Source of the DNA: an uncultured Helicobacteraceae bacterium
Lineage (GTDB): Bacteria; Campylobacterota; Campylobacteria; Campylobacterales; Helicobacteraceae
Length of the DNA stretch: 64,000 nucleotides
Assembly (NCBI GenBank): GCA_947176375.1
Contig: CAMWQM010000004.1
Span: 56,999-120,998, forward strand
Direction of reading: 5' to 3'
Shown in pieces: positions 46,791-56,581 of the stretch. A program made the translations under genes and the position numbers. Each line of letters begins with the position of its first letter. Position 1 is the stretch's first letter. The notes beneath the pieces are model-generated. The model searched no databases and was not told the origin of the DNA. It worked only from the letters and a program-made list of their open reading frames with translations.

Positions 46791-48864
46791 TATTTTAGCA
46801 GACTTAAACGATGAGCAAAAAGAAGCGGTTCTACACCTAGATGGAGCATTACTCATTCTTGCTGGAGCTGGAAGTGGAAAGACAAAGACACTAACCACAA
46901 GACTTGCTTATTTGATAGATTGCGTAGGTATTGACCCTAGCTCGACTTTAACACTAACTTTTACAAATAAAGCAGCCTCTGAGATGAGAAATAGAGCATT
47001 AAATTTAATTAGCAACGCTAATATTGCTCCGCCTTTGCTTTGCACTTTTCATAGATTTGGGCTTTTGTTTTTAAAATTTCATATTGATAGTTTGGGGCGA
47101 AAGCCGAATTTTGTTTTGCTAGATAATGATGACAAAAAGAGGGTCTTAAAGCTGTTTAATTCTAATATTCAAACTAATGTGCTAAATAGCGAAATTTCAA
47201 ATATGAAGAATCTTCTTATCTCACCAGATGTTGCAATGCAGAGTGTAGAAAATAGCTTTTATAGAGAAGTGGCTAGAATCTATAAGCTTTATAATGAATA
47301 TTTATTAGAAAAAAATATGCTTGATTTTGATGACTTATTGCTTTTAAGCTATGAGGTTTTGGATAAAAATGAGAGTCTTTGTAAAAAAACTAGCCAAAAA
47401 TATAATTACATTATGGTTGATGAATATCAAGATACAAATCTTCTTCAATATAAGCTTCTAAAAAAGCTCTGTCTTTGCCATAATAATATTTGCGTGGTTG
47501 GCGATGATGACCAAAGCATTTATGGATTCCGTGGGGCAGATATAAAAAATATACTAGATTTTGCTAGAAATTTTAATGATGCAAAAATTATCAAACTAGA
47601 AAAAAATTATCGCTCCACAAATGAGATTCTAAATGCTGCAAACAATTTGATAAGTTTTAATACAAAAAGACTTGGCAAAAAGCTAAAAAGTGTAGTTGGT
47701 GATGGAAAAAAAGTAGAAGTTTTAGAATCTAGCGATGAAAAAGATGAGGCTAAAAATATTATCTGGAAGATTAAAAAACTACTTCAAAATGGTGTAGGAG
47801 CAGAAAATATAGCAATTTTATTTAGGCTAAATTCTTTAAGTAGAAGCATTGAAGAAAGATTAAATAAAGAAGGAATTCCATATAAGCTAATTGGTGCAGT
47901 TAGATTCTATGAGAGAGCAGAGATAAAAGATATTTTAAGCTACTTTAGGCTTGTGATAAATTTCGATGATGATTTTTCTTTCTTAAGGATTATTAATCGC
48001 CCAAAACGAGGTATAGGAAAGGTTACACAAGAAAAGCTAGAATCTTTTGCAAGAAGCAAAGGAGTTTCAATCTATGGAGCTATTAGTAATTTTAAAGATG
48101 AGATTCCGCTTCAAGCAAAACATATTAATAGCATAGTGGGAATTTTTGATACTCTAAATGATTTAAAAGATAGGCTAGAAATCTCACCGATAGAGTTTTT
48201 AGAATATTTCAAAGATAGAATTAAAATTTTAGATACATTTGAAAATATTCAAGATGAGATTGATAGAGAGGCAAATATAGATGAATTTTATGGTTCTTTT
48301 AGGGATTATATAGAGCAGAATCCTACTTTTAGTTTGGAAGATTTTTTAAATGATATTTCACTAAGTAGTGATAGCGATGCTAATATAAATAATGCAGTGT
48401 CTTGTATGAGTGTGCATAGCAGCAAAGGATTGGAATTTGAACATTTATTTGTGATAGGATTAGAGGATGGATTTTTCCCAATTCTTAGAGAAAGCACGGA
48501 TTTGGAAGAAGAAAGAAGATTAGGCTATGTAGCAATTACAAGGGCAAAAAGTGAGCTAATACTTTCATTTGTAAAATCGAGATTCCATAAAGGAAAAAGA
48601 GAATTATTAAGAAAATCGAGATTCTTAGCTGAATCTGGGGTTTTACAAAAAAACAACAATCGAATCTATAAAAACACAAAATTAGATTCTAATGACAACA
48701 GATCTAAAGCAGATTCCTTTAAAACAAATGATTTGGTAATGCATAAACTATTTGGTGCTGGGCGGATTATGGAAATATCTGGTAGCGGAAATAATACAAA
48801 GCTAAAAATCAATTTTGGTGGCAATGTGAAAAATATTTTATCATCTTTTGTCGAGCGGATTTAA
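46783..48864 (+). CDS. uvrD: DNA helicase UvrD/Rep family
   Basis: 693 aa SF1 helicase. Motif I LAGAGSGKTKTL (about residue 27), motif II MVDEYQDTN, motif III VGDDDQSIYGFRGAD, motif IV LEKNYRSTNEILNAANNL, motif V SVHSSKGLEFEHLFVIGLEDGFFP, motif VI EERRLGYVAITRAK. Acts in mismatch or excision repair and recombination control. Overlaps the TPR gene. Confidence 0.95.
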   Translation: MNDILADLNDEQKEAVLHLDGALLILAGAGSGKTKTLTTRLAYLIDCVGIDPSSTLTLTFTNKAASEMRNRALNLISNANIAPPLLCTFHRFGLLFLKFHIDSLGRKPNFVLLDNDDKKRVLKLFNSNIQTNVLNSEISNMKNLLISPDVAMQSVENSFYREVARIYKLYNEYLLEKNMLDFDDLLLLSYEVLDKNESLCKKTSQKYNYIMVDEYQDTNLLQYKLLKKLCLCHNNICVVGDDDQSIYGFRGADIKNILDFARNFNDAKIIKLEKNYRSTNEILNAANNLISFNTKRLGKKLKSVVGDGKKVEVLESSDEKDEAKNIIWKIKKLLQNGVGAENIAILFRLNSLSRSIEERLNKEGIPYKLIGAVRFYERAEIKDILSYFRLVINFDDDFSFLRIINRPKRGIGKVTQEKLESFARSKGVSIYGAISNFKDEIPLQAKHINSIVGIFDTLNDLKDRLEISPIEFLEYFKDRIKILDTFENIQDEIDREANIDEFYGSFRDYIEQNPTFSLEDFLNDISLSSDSDANINNAVSCMSVHSSKGLEFEHLFVIGLEDGFFPILRESTDLEEERRLGYVAITRAKSELILSFVKSRFHKGKRELLRKSRFLAESGVLQKNNNRIYKNTKLDSNDNRSKADSFKTNDLVMHKLFGAGRIMEISGSGNNTKLKINFGGNVKNILSSFVERI

Positions 48865-48922
48865 AAAGGAGGATAAAATAATGCAAATATCACAAATAAC
48901 ACTAATAAAAGGATTCTAAAAT

Positions 48923-49654
48923 ATGAAAATACTCATTTTATTTTTTATTATTGCTTTTGGTTTTGCAGATGAAGTGCAAGAAAATGCCACAAATTCACAA
49001 GAACTAAAAACTTCCCTAAATCCTGCGTTAATAAAAGAGATTAAAAATTTTGTAGAAAATAAATTTTTAGAATATTACAAAGCTTATAATATTAAAATAA
49101 ATTATATTGAAGTAGTGCCTACCCTAGATGCAAATCTAGATAAATTTAGAGTTGATAAAATCATTTTTGATAATAGAGACTTAAGAAAAGATAGCGGAAA
49201 TTTTGAAGTGCATTTAGTGCATAATCAAAAAAGGCAAAAAGTATTTTTTAAATTTAGTATCAATGCGATTATAGATGCCTTAAGTGCAACAGAAAATATT
49301 AAAAGCGGGACAGTGCTAAATTCTAATAATACGACAATTTCTCAAATTCAGCTTGCTAAAAATATGCAGCTTCCTGCAAATAAAAATATTTTAAATGAAT
49401 ATTCTGCTAAATCTTTTATTAGCTCTGGTAGTGTTATTGTGGATTCTAAAATTACGCCAAAAATCATCGTCAATAAAGGTGATATAATAGAAGTTAATTA
49501 TAAGATTGATAATATTGATATTTCATTTAATGCAAAAGCCCTAGAAAGCGGATATATCAATCAAATTATAAGAGCTCAGAATATTCAAAGCAATAAAGAT
49601 ATTATTGTAGAAATTTTAAGTGATAAAAGTGCTAGATTAAAAATGCCAAATTAA
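48923..49654 (+). CDS. flgA: Flagellar P-ring assembly chaperone FlgA
   Basis: 243 aa. Signal peptide MKILILFFIIAFGFADE, then a SAF domain (SATENIKSGTVLNSNNTTISQIQLAKNMQLPANKNILNEYSAKSFISSGSVIVDSKITPKIIVNKGDIIEV). Ends VEILSDKSARLKMPN, typical of FlgA. Periplasmic. Placed between uvrD and ubiX as in H. pylori. Confidence 0.92.
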   Translation: MKILILFFIIAFGFADEVQENATNSQELKTSLNPALIKEIKNFVENKFLEYYKAYNIKINYIEVVPTLDANLDKFRVDKIIFDNRDLRKDSGNFEVHLVHNQKRQKVFFKFSINAIIDALSATENIKSGTVLNSNNTTISQIQLAKNMQLPANKNILNEYSAKSFISSGSVIVDSKITPKIIVNKGDIIEVNYKIDNIDISFNAKALESGYINQIIRAQNIQSNKDIIVEILSDKSARLKMPN

Positions 49655-49677
49655 AATAATAAAAATAGGAAAAAATA

Positions 49678-50391
49678 ATGAAATTAGTATTGGGAATCTC
49701 TGGGGCAAGCGGAGCAGGATTAGGAATAAAATTTTTAGCAAAAATATTAGAGTTAAAAGTATTTCTAAATGGAAAGTTAAAAGTATTTGTAGTGGTTAGC
49801 AATGGTGCTAAAATGGTTTTGAATGCAGAGGATGGTATTGACTTTCAAAATTTAGATTTTACGCAAACTCTATCACAATCTTGCGATTTAGAAACTATGC
49901 AGTCGCTAGAATCTTGCTCGATAAAATCTATTCGAACTAACTTTATGCCAAATAATTTAAACAAAAATTTAAGAGAAAGCATAAATATCATTTTAAAATA
50001 TAAAGATAAAATTACAATTTTTGATGATATGGCGCTAGATGCACCTATCGCATCAGGTTCATTTGGGGTTGATGCAATGATAGTTGCCCCTTGTAGCAGC
50101 AATACTTTAGCAAAGATAAATTGTGGAATTAGCGACACCCTGCTTACAAGAAGTGCCTTTGTCTGTCTAAAAGAGCAAAAAAAGTTAATCCTCTCTCCTA
50201 GAGAAATGCCACTAAATTCCATTATGCTAGAAAATATGCTAAATCTATCTAAATTAGGAGTAATTATCTCTCCACCGATTTTAGGCTATTACTCAAAAGC
50301 CTCTAATTTGGAGGAAATGGAGCATTTTTTATTTGGAAAATGGCTTGACTTGCTTAATATTAAAAACTCACTCTATAAACGATGGAAATAG
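49678..50391 (+). CDS. ubiX: Flavin prenyltransferase UbiX
   Basis: 237 aa. Flavoprotein start LVLGISGASGAGLGIKFL, and MIVAPCSSNTLAKINCGISDTLLTRSAFVCLKEQKKLILSPREMP, the conserved UbiX core. Makes prenylated FMN for UbiD decarboxylases (here probably the menaquinone/futalosine or related route). Longer than usual by about 45 residues, between the first strand pair and DDMALDAPIASGSFG. Confidence 0.94.
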   Translation: MKLVLGISGASGAGLGIKFLAKILELKVFLNGKLKVFVVVSNGAKMVLNAEDGIDFQNLDFTQTLSQSCDLETMQSLESCSIKSIRTNFMPNNLNKNLRESINIILKYKDKITIFDDMALDAPIASGSFGVDAMIVAPCSSNTLAKINCGISDTLLTRSAFVCLKEQKKLILSPREMPLNSIMLENMLNLSKLGVIISPPILGYYSKASNLEEMEHFLFGKWLDLLNIKNSLYKRWK

Positions 50392-50636
50392 CATCTAAAA
50401 ATTATAGAATCTTAATTAAATTTTTAATATTCTACTTTTTGGATTTTTAAATTTTATTTATTTTAACATTTGATTTTAAAACTTTTATGTTTGCTAAAAA
50501 TATGGAATACAAATAGATTATTTGGTTTATATTTTTAATTTTCTAAATTAATAATTACCTCATAGTTTGCAAAATTTGAAAGTTTAGGATAGCCAAAAAT
50601 TAAAACTTTTAGAATCTTAATTTTTAAGGAGAGAAA

Positions 50637-51134
50637 ATGGCAAAAGTAGTAATTTATCCTGGCACATTTGACCCTATTACAAATGGACATTTAGATATCA
50701 TTAAAAGAAGCTCTAAAATATTTCAGTCCCTAATCGTTGCAGTAGCACACTCAAGCGATAAAAACCCTATGTTTAGCATAGAAGATAGAGTGAGTATGAT
50801 AAAACTAAGCACAAAAGGAATGGATAATGTTGAGGTTATGCCTTTTTCAAATCTACTTGCAACTTTCGCAAAAGAACAGGATTCTAAAATTCTAATTCGT
50901 GGGCTTAGGGCTGTGAGTGATTTTGAATACGAGCTTCAACTAGGCTATACAAACTCATCATTAAATAGTGAGTTAGAAACTATATATCTAATGCCTTCAT
51001 TAAAAAATGCTTTCATTAGCTCAAGTGTTGTTAGAAGTATTTTAAAGCATAATGGCGAGATTTCACATTTGGTGCCAAGTGCTGTTATAAAATTCTTACA
51101 AGAAAAAAATATATATAAATTACAGGATAAATAA
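50637..51134 (+). CDS. coaD: Pantetheine-phosphate adenylyltransferase
   Basis: 165 aa. [20 protein letters not shown] contains the TxGH nucleotide-binding motif, [19 protein letters not shown] the family signature, and [18 protein letters not shown] the ISSTxxR motif. Fourth step of CoA synthesis. Start behind AAGGAG. tmk begins at the next base after its stop. Confidence 0.97.
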   Translation: MAKVVIYPGTFDPITNGHLDIIKRSSKIFQSLIVAVAHSSDKNPMFSIEDRVSMIKLSTKGMDNVEVMPFSNLLATFAKEQDSKILIRGLRAVSDFEYELQLGYTNSSLNSELETIYLMPSLKNAFISSSVVRSILKHNGEISHLVPSAVIKFLQEKNIYKLQDK

Positions 51135-51698
51135 ATGTATATAGCGCTAGAAGGTATCGACACGACAGGCAAAAGCACACAAATAGATTTACTAAGAAAT
51201 ATTTATAAAAATGCTATTTTTACAAAAGAGCCTAGCGATAGTGTTTTTGGGAATAAAATTAGAGATTTAGCTTTGCATTTAAATCTATCAAATACCACAC
51301 AAGCCTTTTTATTCCTAGCAGATAGAGCAAACCATACACAAGAGATACTACTCCCAAATAAAGATAAATTAATCATTTCAGATAGAAGTTTAATTAGCGG
51401 GATTGCCTATGCAAAGGATTTGGATTTTGAATTATTAGTAAAGATGAATTTAGAGGCTTCTTTACCACCAAATCTTGTGATAATTTTACAAAGTAATGAA
51501 GTTATTTTAAAAAAACGGCTATCAAATAAAGAGAATGACAATATTGAAAAAAATGGGATAGAGTATCTACTAAATATACAAGATAGAATCCTACATACAA
51601 CTAAAATGCTTGAAGTAGAGCATATTTGCATTGATTGCAGTTTGGATAAATTTGAAATTCTAAAAACTATAACCTCAAAAATAGATTCGCTTTTATAA
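51135..51698 (+). CDS. tmk: Thymidylate kinase
   Basis: 187 aa. P-loop MYIALEGIDTTGKSTQIDLL, TKEPSDSVFGNKIR (substrate loop), LIISDRSLISGIAYA. Phosphorylates dTMP. Directly abuts coaD, no spacer, so co-translated. Confidence 0.95.
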   Translation: MYIALEGIDTTGKSTQIDLLRNIYKNAIFTKEPSDSVFGNKIRDLALHLNLSNTTQAFLFLADRANHTQEILLPNKDKLIISDRSLISGIAYAKDLDFELLVKMNLEASLPPNLVIILQSNEVILKKRLSNKENDNIEKNGIEYLLNIQDRILHTTKMLEVEHICIDCSLDKFEILKTITSKIDSLL

Positions 51699-51728
51699 AA
51701 AGTAGAATCTGTTAGATTAGGATTACAA

Positions 51729-52295
51729 TTGAAATGCCTTTTATGTAAAAAATTAAGCCTCAAAATTATTTGCAAATCTTGCAATAATGATATTAAAATA
51801 GTCCCAAAAAAGCGGATACTACTTGATGGATTGAGTGTTTATAGCTTTTTTGATTATGACAATATTGAATATTTATTAAAAAGCAAATATAGCCTAATTG
51901 GTAGCAAAATCTTTAAGATTCTAGCACTCAAGGCAAGTTTATATTTTAAAAATAATATAGCAGATTTTAACGAAGTATATGCTATTGGGATTGACGACAA
52001 AGTAGAGAGCTATTATTCGCATTCTGGCGTGATTGTAAAGCAGTTTAGTAATATTTTTAAGCCTCTTTATGGCACATTAAAAGCAAGTAATGATATTCAC
52101 TATGCAGGAAAAAGCCTAGAGTTTAGACAGCAAAATAAGAAGGGTTTTATTTATAGCGGTAAAAGTAATATTAATGTGGTCTTACTAGATGATATTATCA
52201 CCACAGGCGAAAGCCTAAAAGAAGCAAGAGAGGTTTTGCAAAAAAATGGGGTTAATGTATTATTTGCACTCACTTTAAGCGATGCTAATTGCTAA
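51729..52295 (+). CDS. comFC: ComFC-like phosphoribosyltransferase-domain protein
   Basis: 188 aa. N-terminal zinc motif CLLCKKLSLKIICKSCNNDI, and PRTase loop NVVLLDDIITTGESLKEAREVLQ. ComF proteins act in DNA uptake during natural transformation; H. pylori has an equivalent downstream of tmk. Start TTG 51729. Last gene of the serS block. Confidence 0.88.
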   Translation: MKCLLCKKLSLKIICKSCNNDIKIVPKKRILLDGLSVYSFFDYDNIEYLLKSKYSLIGSKIFKILALKASLYFKNNIADFNEVYAIGIDDKVESYYSHSGVIVKQFSNIFKPLYGTLKASNDIHYAGKSLEFRQQNKKGFIYSGKSNINVVLLDDIITTGESLKEAREVLQKNGVNVLFALTLSDANC

Positions 52296-52582
52296 TAAAT
52301 TTTAATAAACTTCTTTTGATTAAATTTAGAGTTTTTAAAGTCTATGCCAATCTGCAGTCTAGCTAATATTTTAACCTTAAATTTATTGCCTTCTTTTATA
52401 AACATAGCCAAAAAACTTTTATAAAATATATTTAAATTTTAAAGTTTTAAAATATTTATTGTAGAAATTTTAGAAAATATTTTTCAAATTAAAAATAAAC
52501 CTTTTAAAAGTAGTATCCAAACAATTTAAAACTAAAAAATTATATAGATTCCAAAAACTCTATTAAACAAAAACTAGCTAGT

Positions 52583-54373
52583 CTATTCGACAAGCATAAG
52601 TGCTTGATTATTTATAACTTGAGAATCTAGAGCGACATAAATATCTTTTACAATGCCACTTACATTTGATACCACTTCATTTTCCATTTTCATAGCTTCG
52701 ACTATTGCCACCACATCACCTTTTTTAATCCTATCTCCAACCTTAACATTTATCTTTCTAATAGTGCCAGGCATATTTGAGCTTATATGCCCATCTTTTG
52801 ATGCAATAACTTGCCCCACAACCTTATTTGGTGCTTTATTTAGCACTTCTTCACTCTCTTGTTCTATATAGACTTCTTTTAGTTCACCATCAAGCCTAAT
52901 AAAAAATGGCTTTACACCATTTTTAGCATGTCCACTTCCTTCAATTTTTATCGAATATTGCTCTCCATCAATAGTAATGTTAAATTCTTTTTCAAGGCTT
53001 TCATTAACATTTTCAAACACTTCAATACTCTCTGGTTTAAGATTATTTGCATTTCTCTCATCTAAAAAATCTTTTGCAACTTTATCAAACATAGCATAAG
53101 AAATCACATCTGTTGGGCTAAAGGCAAAAGCTTTGCTCTGCTTTTTGGCATTTTCCAACTCTGGCTTTAGCAAATCTGCTGGACGCTTTGTTATAAATTC
53201 CTCTTTTAAGCCTATTAACTTCTTTTCTAATTCTTTGCTAATTTTTGTAGCACTCTTTCCATAGAATCCTCTAGCTAGATTTTTAGCCTCCTTACTAATG
53301 GATTTATATCGCTCACCTGTTAGCACATTTAGCACGGCTTGAGTACCTACGATTTGCGAGCTTGGCGTTACAAGTGGCGGATAGCCAAAATCTGCTCTAA
53401 CATTTGGAATCTCCTCTAATACTTCGTCCATTTTATCAAGTGCATTTTGCTCTTTTAGCTGATTTGCAAGGTTTGAAATCATACCACCAGGAATCTGATT
53501 TACAAGCACACGCGTATCAATTTGGCTATAAGAAGATTCAAATTTCTTATATTTTTTACGCACTTTGCGCAGAATCTCGGCAGCTTTCTCCATCTTCTCA
53601 ATATCTAACTTTGTATCCCATTTTGTCCCTTTGAGTGTGGCAACCATAGATTGAGTGCAAGGGTGTGAAGTCCCGCTAGCAAGGGCAGAATTACTCATAT
53701 CTAAAATATCAACCCCAGCTTCCACAGCCTTTAAATGTGATGCAAATCCAAACCCTGCGGTGCTATGGGTATGAAAAACTATTGGCACATCTATATTTTC
53801 TTTTAATGCTTTTACTAAATCATAAGCATTAAATGGCGCGATAAGCCCCGCCATATCTTTTATAACAATACTATCTGCCCCTATTTTTACCATTTCCTTT
53901 GCATATTCTACAAATCCTTTTATAGTATGCACAGGTGAAGTTGTATAGCTTATAGCACCTTGAACGAATTTTCCTTGCTTTTTAACTTCTTCTATTGCTA
54001 ATTTGATATTTCTAATATCATTTAGCGCATCAAAGATTCTAAAAATGTCAATCCCACCTTTTGCAGAGAGCTTAATAAACTCTTTTACAACATCATCAGC
54101 ATAATGCCTATATCCTACGAGATTTTGACCACGAAGAAGCATTTGAAGTGGAGTTTTCTTAAAAATTTTTTTAAAAATAAAAAGTCGCTCAAATGGATCT
54201 TCTTTTAAATACCTAAGACAAGTATCATAAGTCGCTCCACCCCAAACCTCAACGCTATAAAATCCAATTTGTTCAAAAATCTTTGCCACTTCAATCATAT
54301 CTTCAGTTCTAAGTCTAGTGGCAAGCAAAGATTGATGTCCATCTCGAAGTGAATTTTCTGTTATTTTTATCAT
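52583..54373 (-). CDS. pycB: Pyruvate carboxylase subunit B (biotin-carrying)
   Basis: 596 aa. Carboxyltransferase domain: TENSLRDGHQSLLATRLRTEDM, VEVWGGATYDTCLRYLKEDP, VIKDMAGLIAPFNA, FHTHSTAGFGFASHLKA. The biotinyl domain at the C-terminus has the EAMKMENEV biotin-Lys motif (about residue 562). It could also be the alpha subunit of oxaloacetate decarboxylase; no membrane partner is seen. The biotin carboxylase subunit is not in the window. Gap of 11 bases after the ankyrin gene. Confidence 0.92.
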   Translation of the reverse strand: MIKITENSLRDGHQSLLATRLRTEDMIEVAKIFEQIGFYSVEVWGGATYDTCLRYLKEDPFERLFIFKKIFKKTPLQMLLRGQNLVGYRHYADDVVKEFIKLSAKGGIDIFRIFDALNDIRNIKLAIEEVKKQGKFVQGAISYTTSPVHTIKGFVEYAKEMVKIGADSIVIKDMAGLIAPFNAYDLVKALKENIDVPIVFHTHSTAGFGFASHLKAVEAGVDILDMSNSALASGTSHPCTQSMVATLKGTKWDTKLDIEKMEKAAEILRKVRKKYKKFESSYSQIDTRVLVNQIPGGMISNLANQLKEQNALDKMDEVLEEIPNVRADFGYPPLVTPSSQIVGTQAVLNVLTGERYKSISKEAKNLARGFYGKSATKISKELEKKLIGLKEEFITKRPADLLKPELENAKKQSKAFAFSPTDVISYAMFDKVAKDFLDERNANNLKPESIEVFENVNESLEKEFNITIDGEQYSIKIEGSGHAKNGVKPFFIRLDGELKEVYIEQESEEVLNKAPNKVVGQVIASKDGHISSNMPGTIRKINVKVGDRIKKGDVVAIVEAMKMENEVVSNVSGIVKDIYVALDSQVINNQALMLVE

Positions 54374-54384
54374 TTATCCATCCT

Positions 54385-55713
54385 TTATAAATTTAATAAA
54401 AGTTCTCTTTGCGCTTGTTTTCTTTTTAACTCCTCTTGTTTGTGCCCTTCTCGCCTTAAAAATTGTGCTATTTCTTGATAACCATTAGAATTTGCTATAT
54501 TAAAAGCAGTATTACCCATACTATCTAGTGCAAAAACATCTGCTCCATTTTCTATTAAATAGCTTATAAGTTTTATATTTCCACTATTTACTGCTCTCAT
54601 TAAAACCGTTATATTATTATAATCTCTAGCATTAATAAATGCGTCATTTTGCACCAAATATTTAACAACCTCTAAATGCCCTTCCCCTGCTGCAAGCATT
54701 AATGCACTACAACCATCATTATCTATATCATCAATATCTGCTCCAAACTCAAGTAATAATTTTACAATGCTTAAATGCCCTTTTTCCGCAGCCCAAATAA
54801 AAGCATTCCAAGCACTATTAATACTAGAGCGAATCTTAGCTCCAGAATCTAGTAAAAACTGCACTACCTCCAAGTGCCCTTTAAATGAAGCACTCATTAA
54901 CGCTGTATAGCCGTCATTTTTATGTGCATTTACATCTGCTCCATTTTCAACCAAATATTTTACAATTTCCAAGTGCCCTTTAAATGAAGCACTCATTAAC
55001 GCTGTATAGCCGTCATTTTTATGTGCATTTACATCTGCTCCATTTTCAACCAAATATTTTACAATTTCCAAATGTCCTTTAAATGAAGCACTCATTAACG
55101 CTGTATAGCCGTCATTCCTTGTCGCATTGATATTAATACCATTTGTTACAAGATATGTAACGATATTTAAATGTCTAAAAGATGATGCCCACATCAATGC
55201 ATTCCAGCCATTTTCATCAGAAGCATTAATATCTGCTCCACTTTTATCTAAGAATCTAACAATTTCAAGGTGATTAAACGAGCTAGCAAGCATTAGAGCA
55301 GTAGTTTTGTCATTTCTCCTAGCATTTACATCTGCTCCATTATTCAACAAAAGCTTAACTATATCAATATGCCCTTCACTAGCAGCACTCATAAGGGCAT
55401 TCCACCCTTCATTATCTTTTTGATTTATATCAGCATTTAAATCAAGTAACATATCTACCACTTCTTTATTGCCACTTTGTGCTGCGAACATCAAGGCAGT
55501 ATAGCCATTATTAGAAGCTAGATTGATACTTGCATCATTATCTAGCAAAAACTTCACTATATTAGAATCTCCATCTTTACAAGCCCACATCAATGCAGTG
55601 CAACCATCACTATCGGTTACATCTATATTTGTCCCATTTTCTATTAGATACTTCGCACTTCCTAGTTTATTCTCCATAATAGCTTTAATAAATTCCTGTT
55701 CTAGCATACCCAC
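54385..55713 (-). CDS. Ankyrin-repeat protein, 442 aa
   Basis: About 13 ankyrin repeats of 33 residues with the DGYTALMSASFKGHLEIVKYLVENGADVNA pattern run from residue 4 to about 425. Two repeats are identical at DNA level (99 bp, 54872-55069), with a third partial copy. No signal peptide or transmembrane helix is visible, so it is likely cytoplasmic. It lies just upstream of pycB, 11 bases away, so co-transcription is likely. Binding partner unknown. Confidence 0.88.
   Translation of the reverse strand: MGMLEQEFIKAIMENKLGSAKYLIENGTNIDVTDSDGCTALMWACKDGDSNIVKFLLDNDASINLASNNGYTALMFAAQSGNKEVVDMLLDLNADINQKDNEGWNALMSAASEGHIDIVKLLLNNGADVNARRNDKTTALMLASSFNHLEIVRFLDKSGADINASDENGWNALMWASSFRHLNIVTYLVTNGININATRNDGYTALMSASFKGHLEIVKYLVENGADVNAHKNDGYTALMSASFKGHLEIVKYLVENGADVNAHKNDGYTALMSASFKGHLEVVQFLLDSGAKIRSSINSAWNAFIWAAEKGHLSIVKLLLEFGADIDDIDNDGCSALMLAAGEGHLEVVKYLVQNDAFINARDYNNITVLMRAVNSGNIKLISYLIENGADVFALDSMGNTAFNIANSNGYQEIAQFLRREGHKQEELKRKQAQRELLLNL
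54872..55115. repeat. Tandem 99-bp repeats in the ankyrin gene
   Basis: Units 54872-54970 and 54971-55069 are identical; a third unit begins at 55070 and keeps near-identity for about 46 bases. One unit equals one ankyrin repeat, so copy-number change stays in frame. Confidence 0.9.
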
Positions 55714-56008
55714 TTGATATTCTCCACGATTTTAGTTTGAAAATATAATTATAACTTAAAGATATAGCTTAAAAAGATAATTTTAATAATTTAATTAGAT
55801 AATTTTAATATTTGGAGTTAAAAATCATCTATAGATATATTAAAAATAATTTTTAACATATCTAGAATCTAAAATTGGTTAAAAATATGATTTTGCATTT
55901 TATGATAAATATCTAATAATATTATAAGTAATCTATATTTTTAGCTTTTTGGCTCACATTTCCACCTACCACTAAAAATTGTAATATTAAAAAATTTTTA
56001 AACTAAAA

Positions 56009-56482
56009 TTATGTTGTTTTATTATTTTTCTTTAGTTTTAGAATCCACATTCCTAGTTTTTGGAAGAATCCTAGCTTGTTATTGCTATGTTTTAAAAGTA
56101 AATCTAAAATTTCTTTTCTCTGAAACATTATCGCACAATTTATCGGCGTAAGCCCAACTCCATTATCTATCCCATTTGGATTCGCACCATAAGATAATAG
56201 CAACTCTGCCATTTCATAATATCCCTTAAAACAGACACCAGCAAGTGGAGTGTGATTTTTATCATTTTTCTTATCCACCTCTGCACCTTTTTGAAGTAGC
56301 ATTTTAGCCACATCTAAACTATTATTATACGCTGCAAGCATTAGCAAAGTATCACCTTTATTATTTGCTAGATTTACATTCAATCCTGCATTTATCATTA
56401 TTTCTAAAGATTCCTTATCATTATTCCTAGCAAAATCAAAAGACTGGGCGACAAAATCCTCAAATTCCTTATCACTAACCAT
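56009..56482 (-). CDS. Ankyrin-repeat protein, 157 aa
   Basis: Three to four ankyrin repeats: AGLNVNLANNKGDTLLMLAAYNNSLDVAKMLLQKGAEVDKKNDKNHTPLAGVCFKGYYEMAELLLSYGANPNGIDNGVGLTPINCAIMFQRKEILDLLL. A basic tail follows. No export signal. It is separate from the larger ankyrin gene by about 300 AT-rich bases. Proteins of this size occur in Campylobacter next to catalase genes, but no catalase is here. Confidence 0.85.
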   Translation of the reverse strand: MVSDKEFEDFVAQSFDFARNNDKESLEIMINAGLNVNLANNKGDTLLMLAAYNNSLDVAKMLLQKGAEVDKKNDKNHTPLAGVCFKGYYEMAELLLSYGANPNGIDNGVGLTPINCAIMFQRKEILDLLLKHSNNKLGFFQKLGMWILKLKKNNKTT

Positions 56483-56544
56483 AGTATTTTTTCCTTTATT
56501 TTATATAAATTTATACAATGTTTATAATATTTTACCTTAAATTC

Positions 56545-56553
56545 TGCTATCAT
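56545..56553 (+). promoter_or_regulatory. Extended -10 promoter of ppk2
   Basis: TGCTATCAT, about 30 bases before the ppk2 ATG. Confidence 0.5.
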
Positions 56554-56581
56554 AGGGACTTATATAAAATGGAGGTATAAA

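Noticed and set aside
54872-55115. CRISPR array
   Set aside because: Repeats are 99 bp, contiguous, and encode ankyrin units in frame; there are no spacers.
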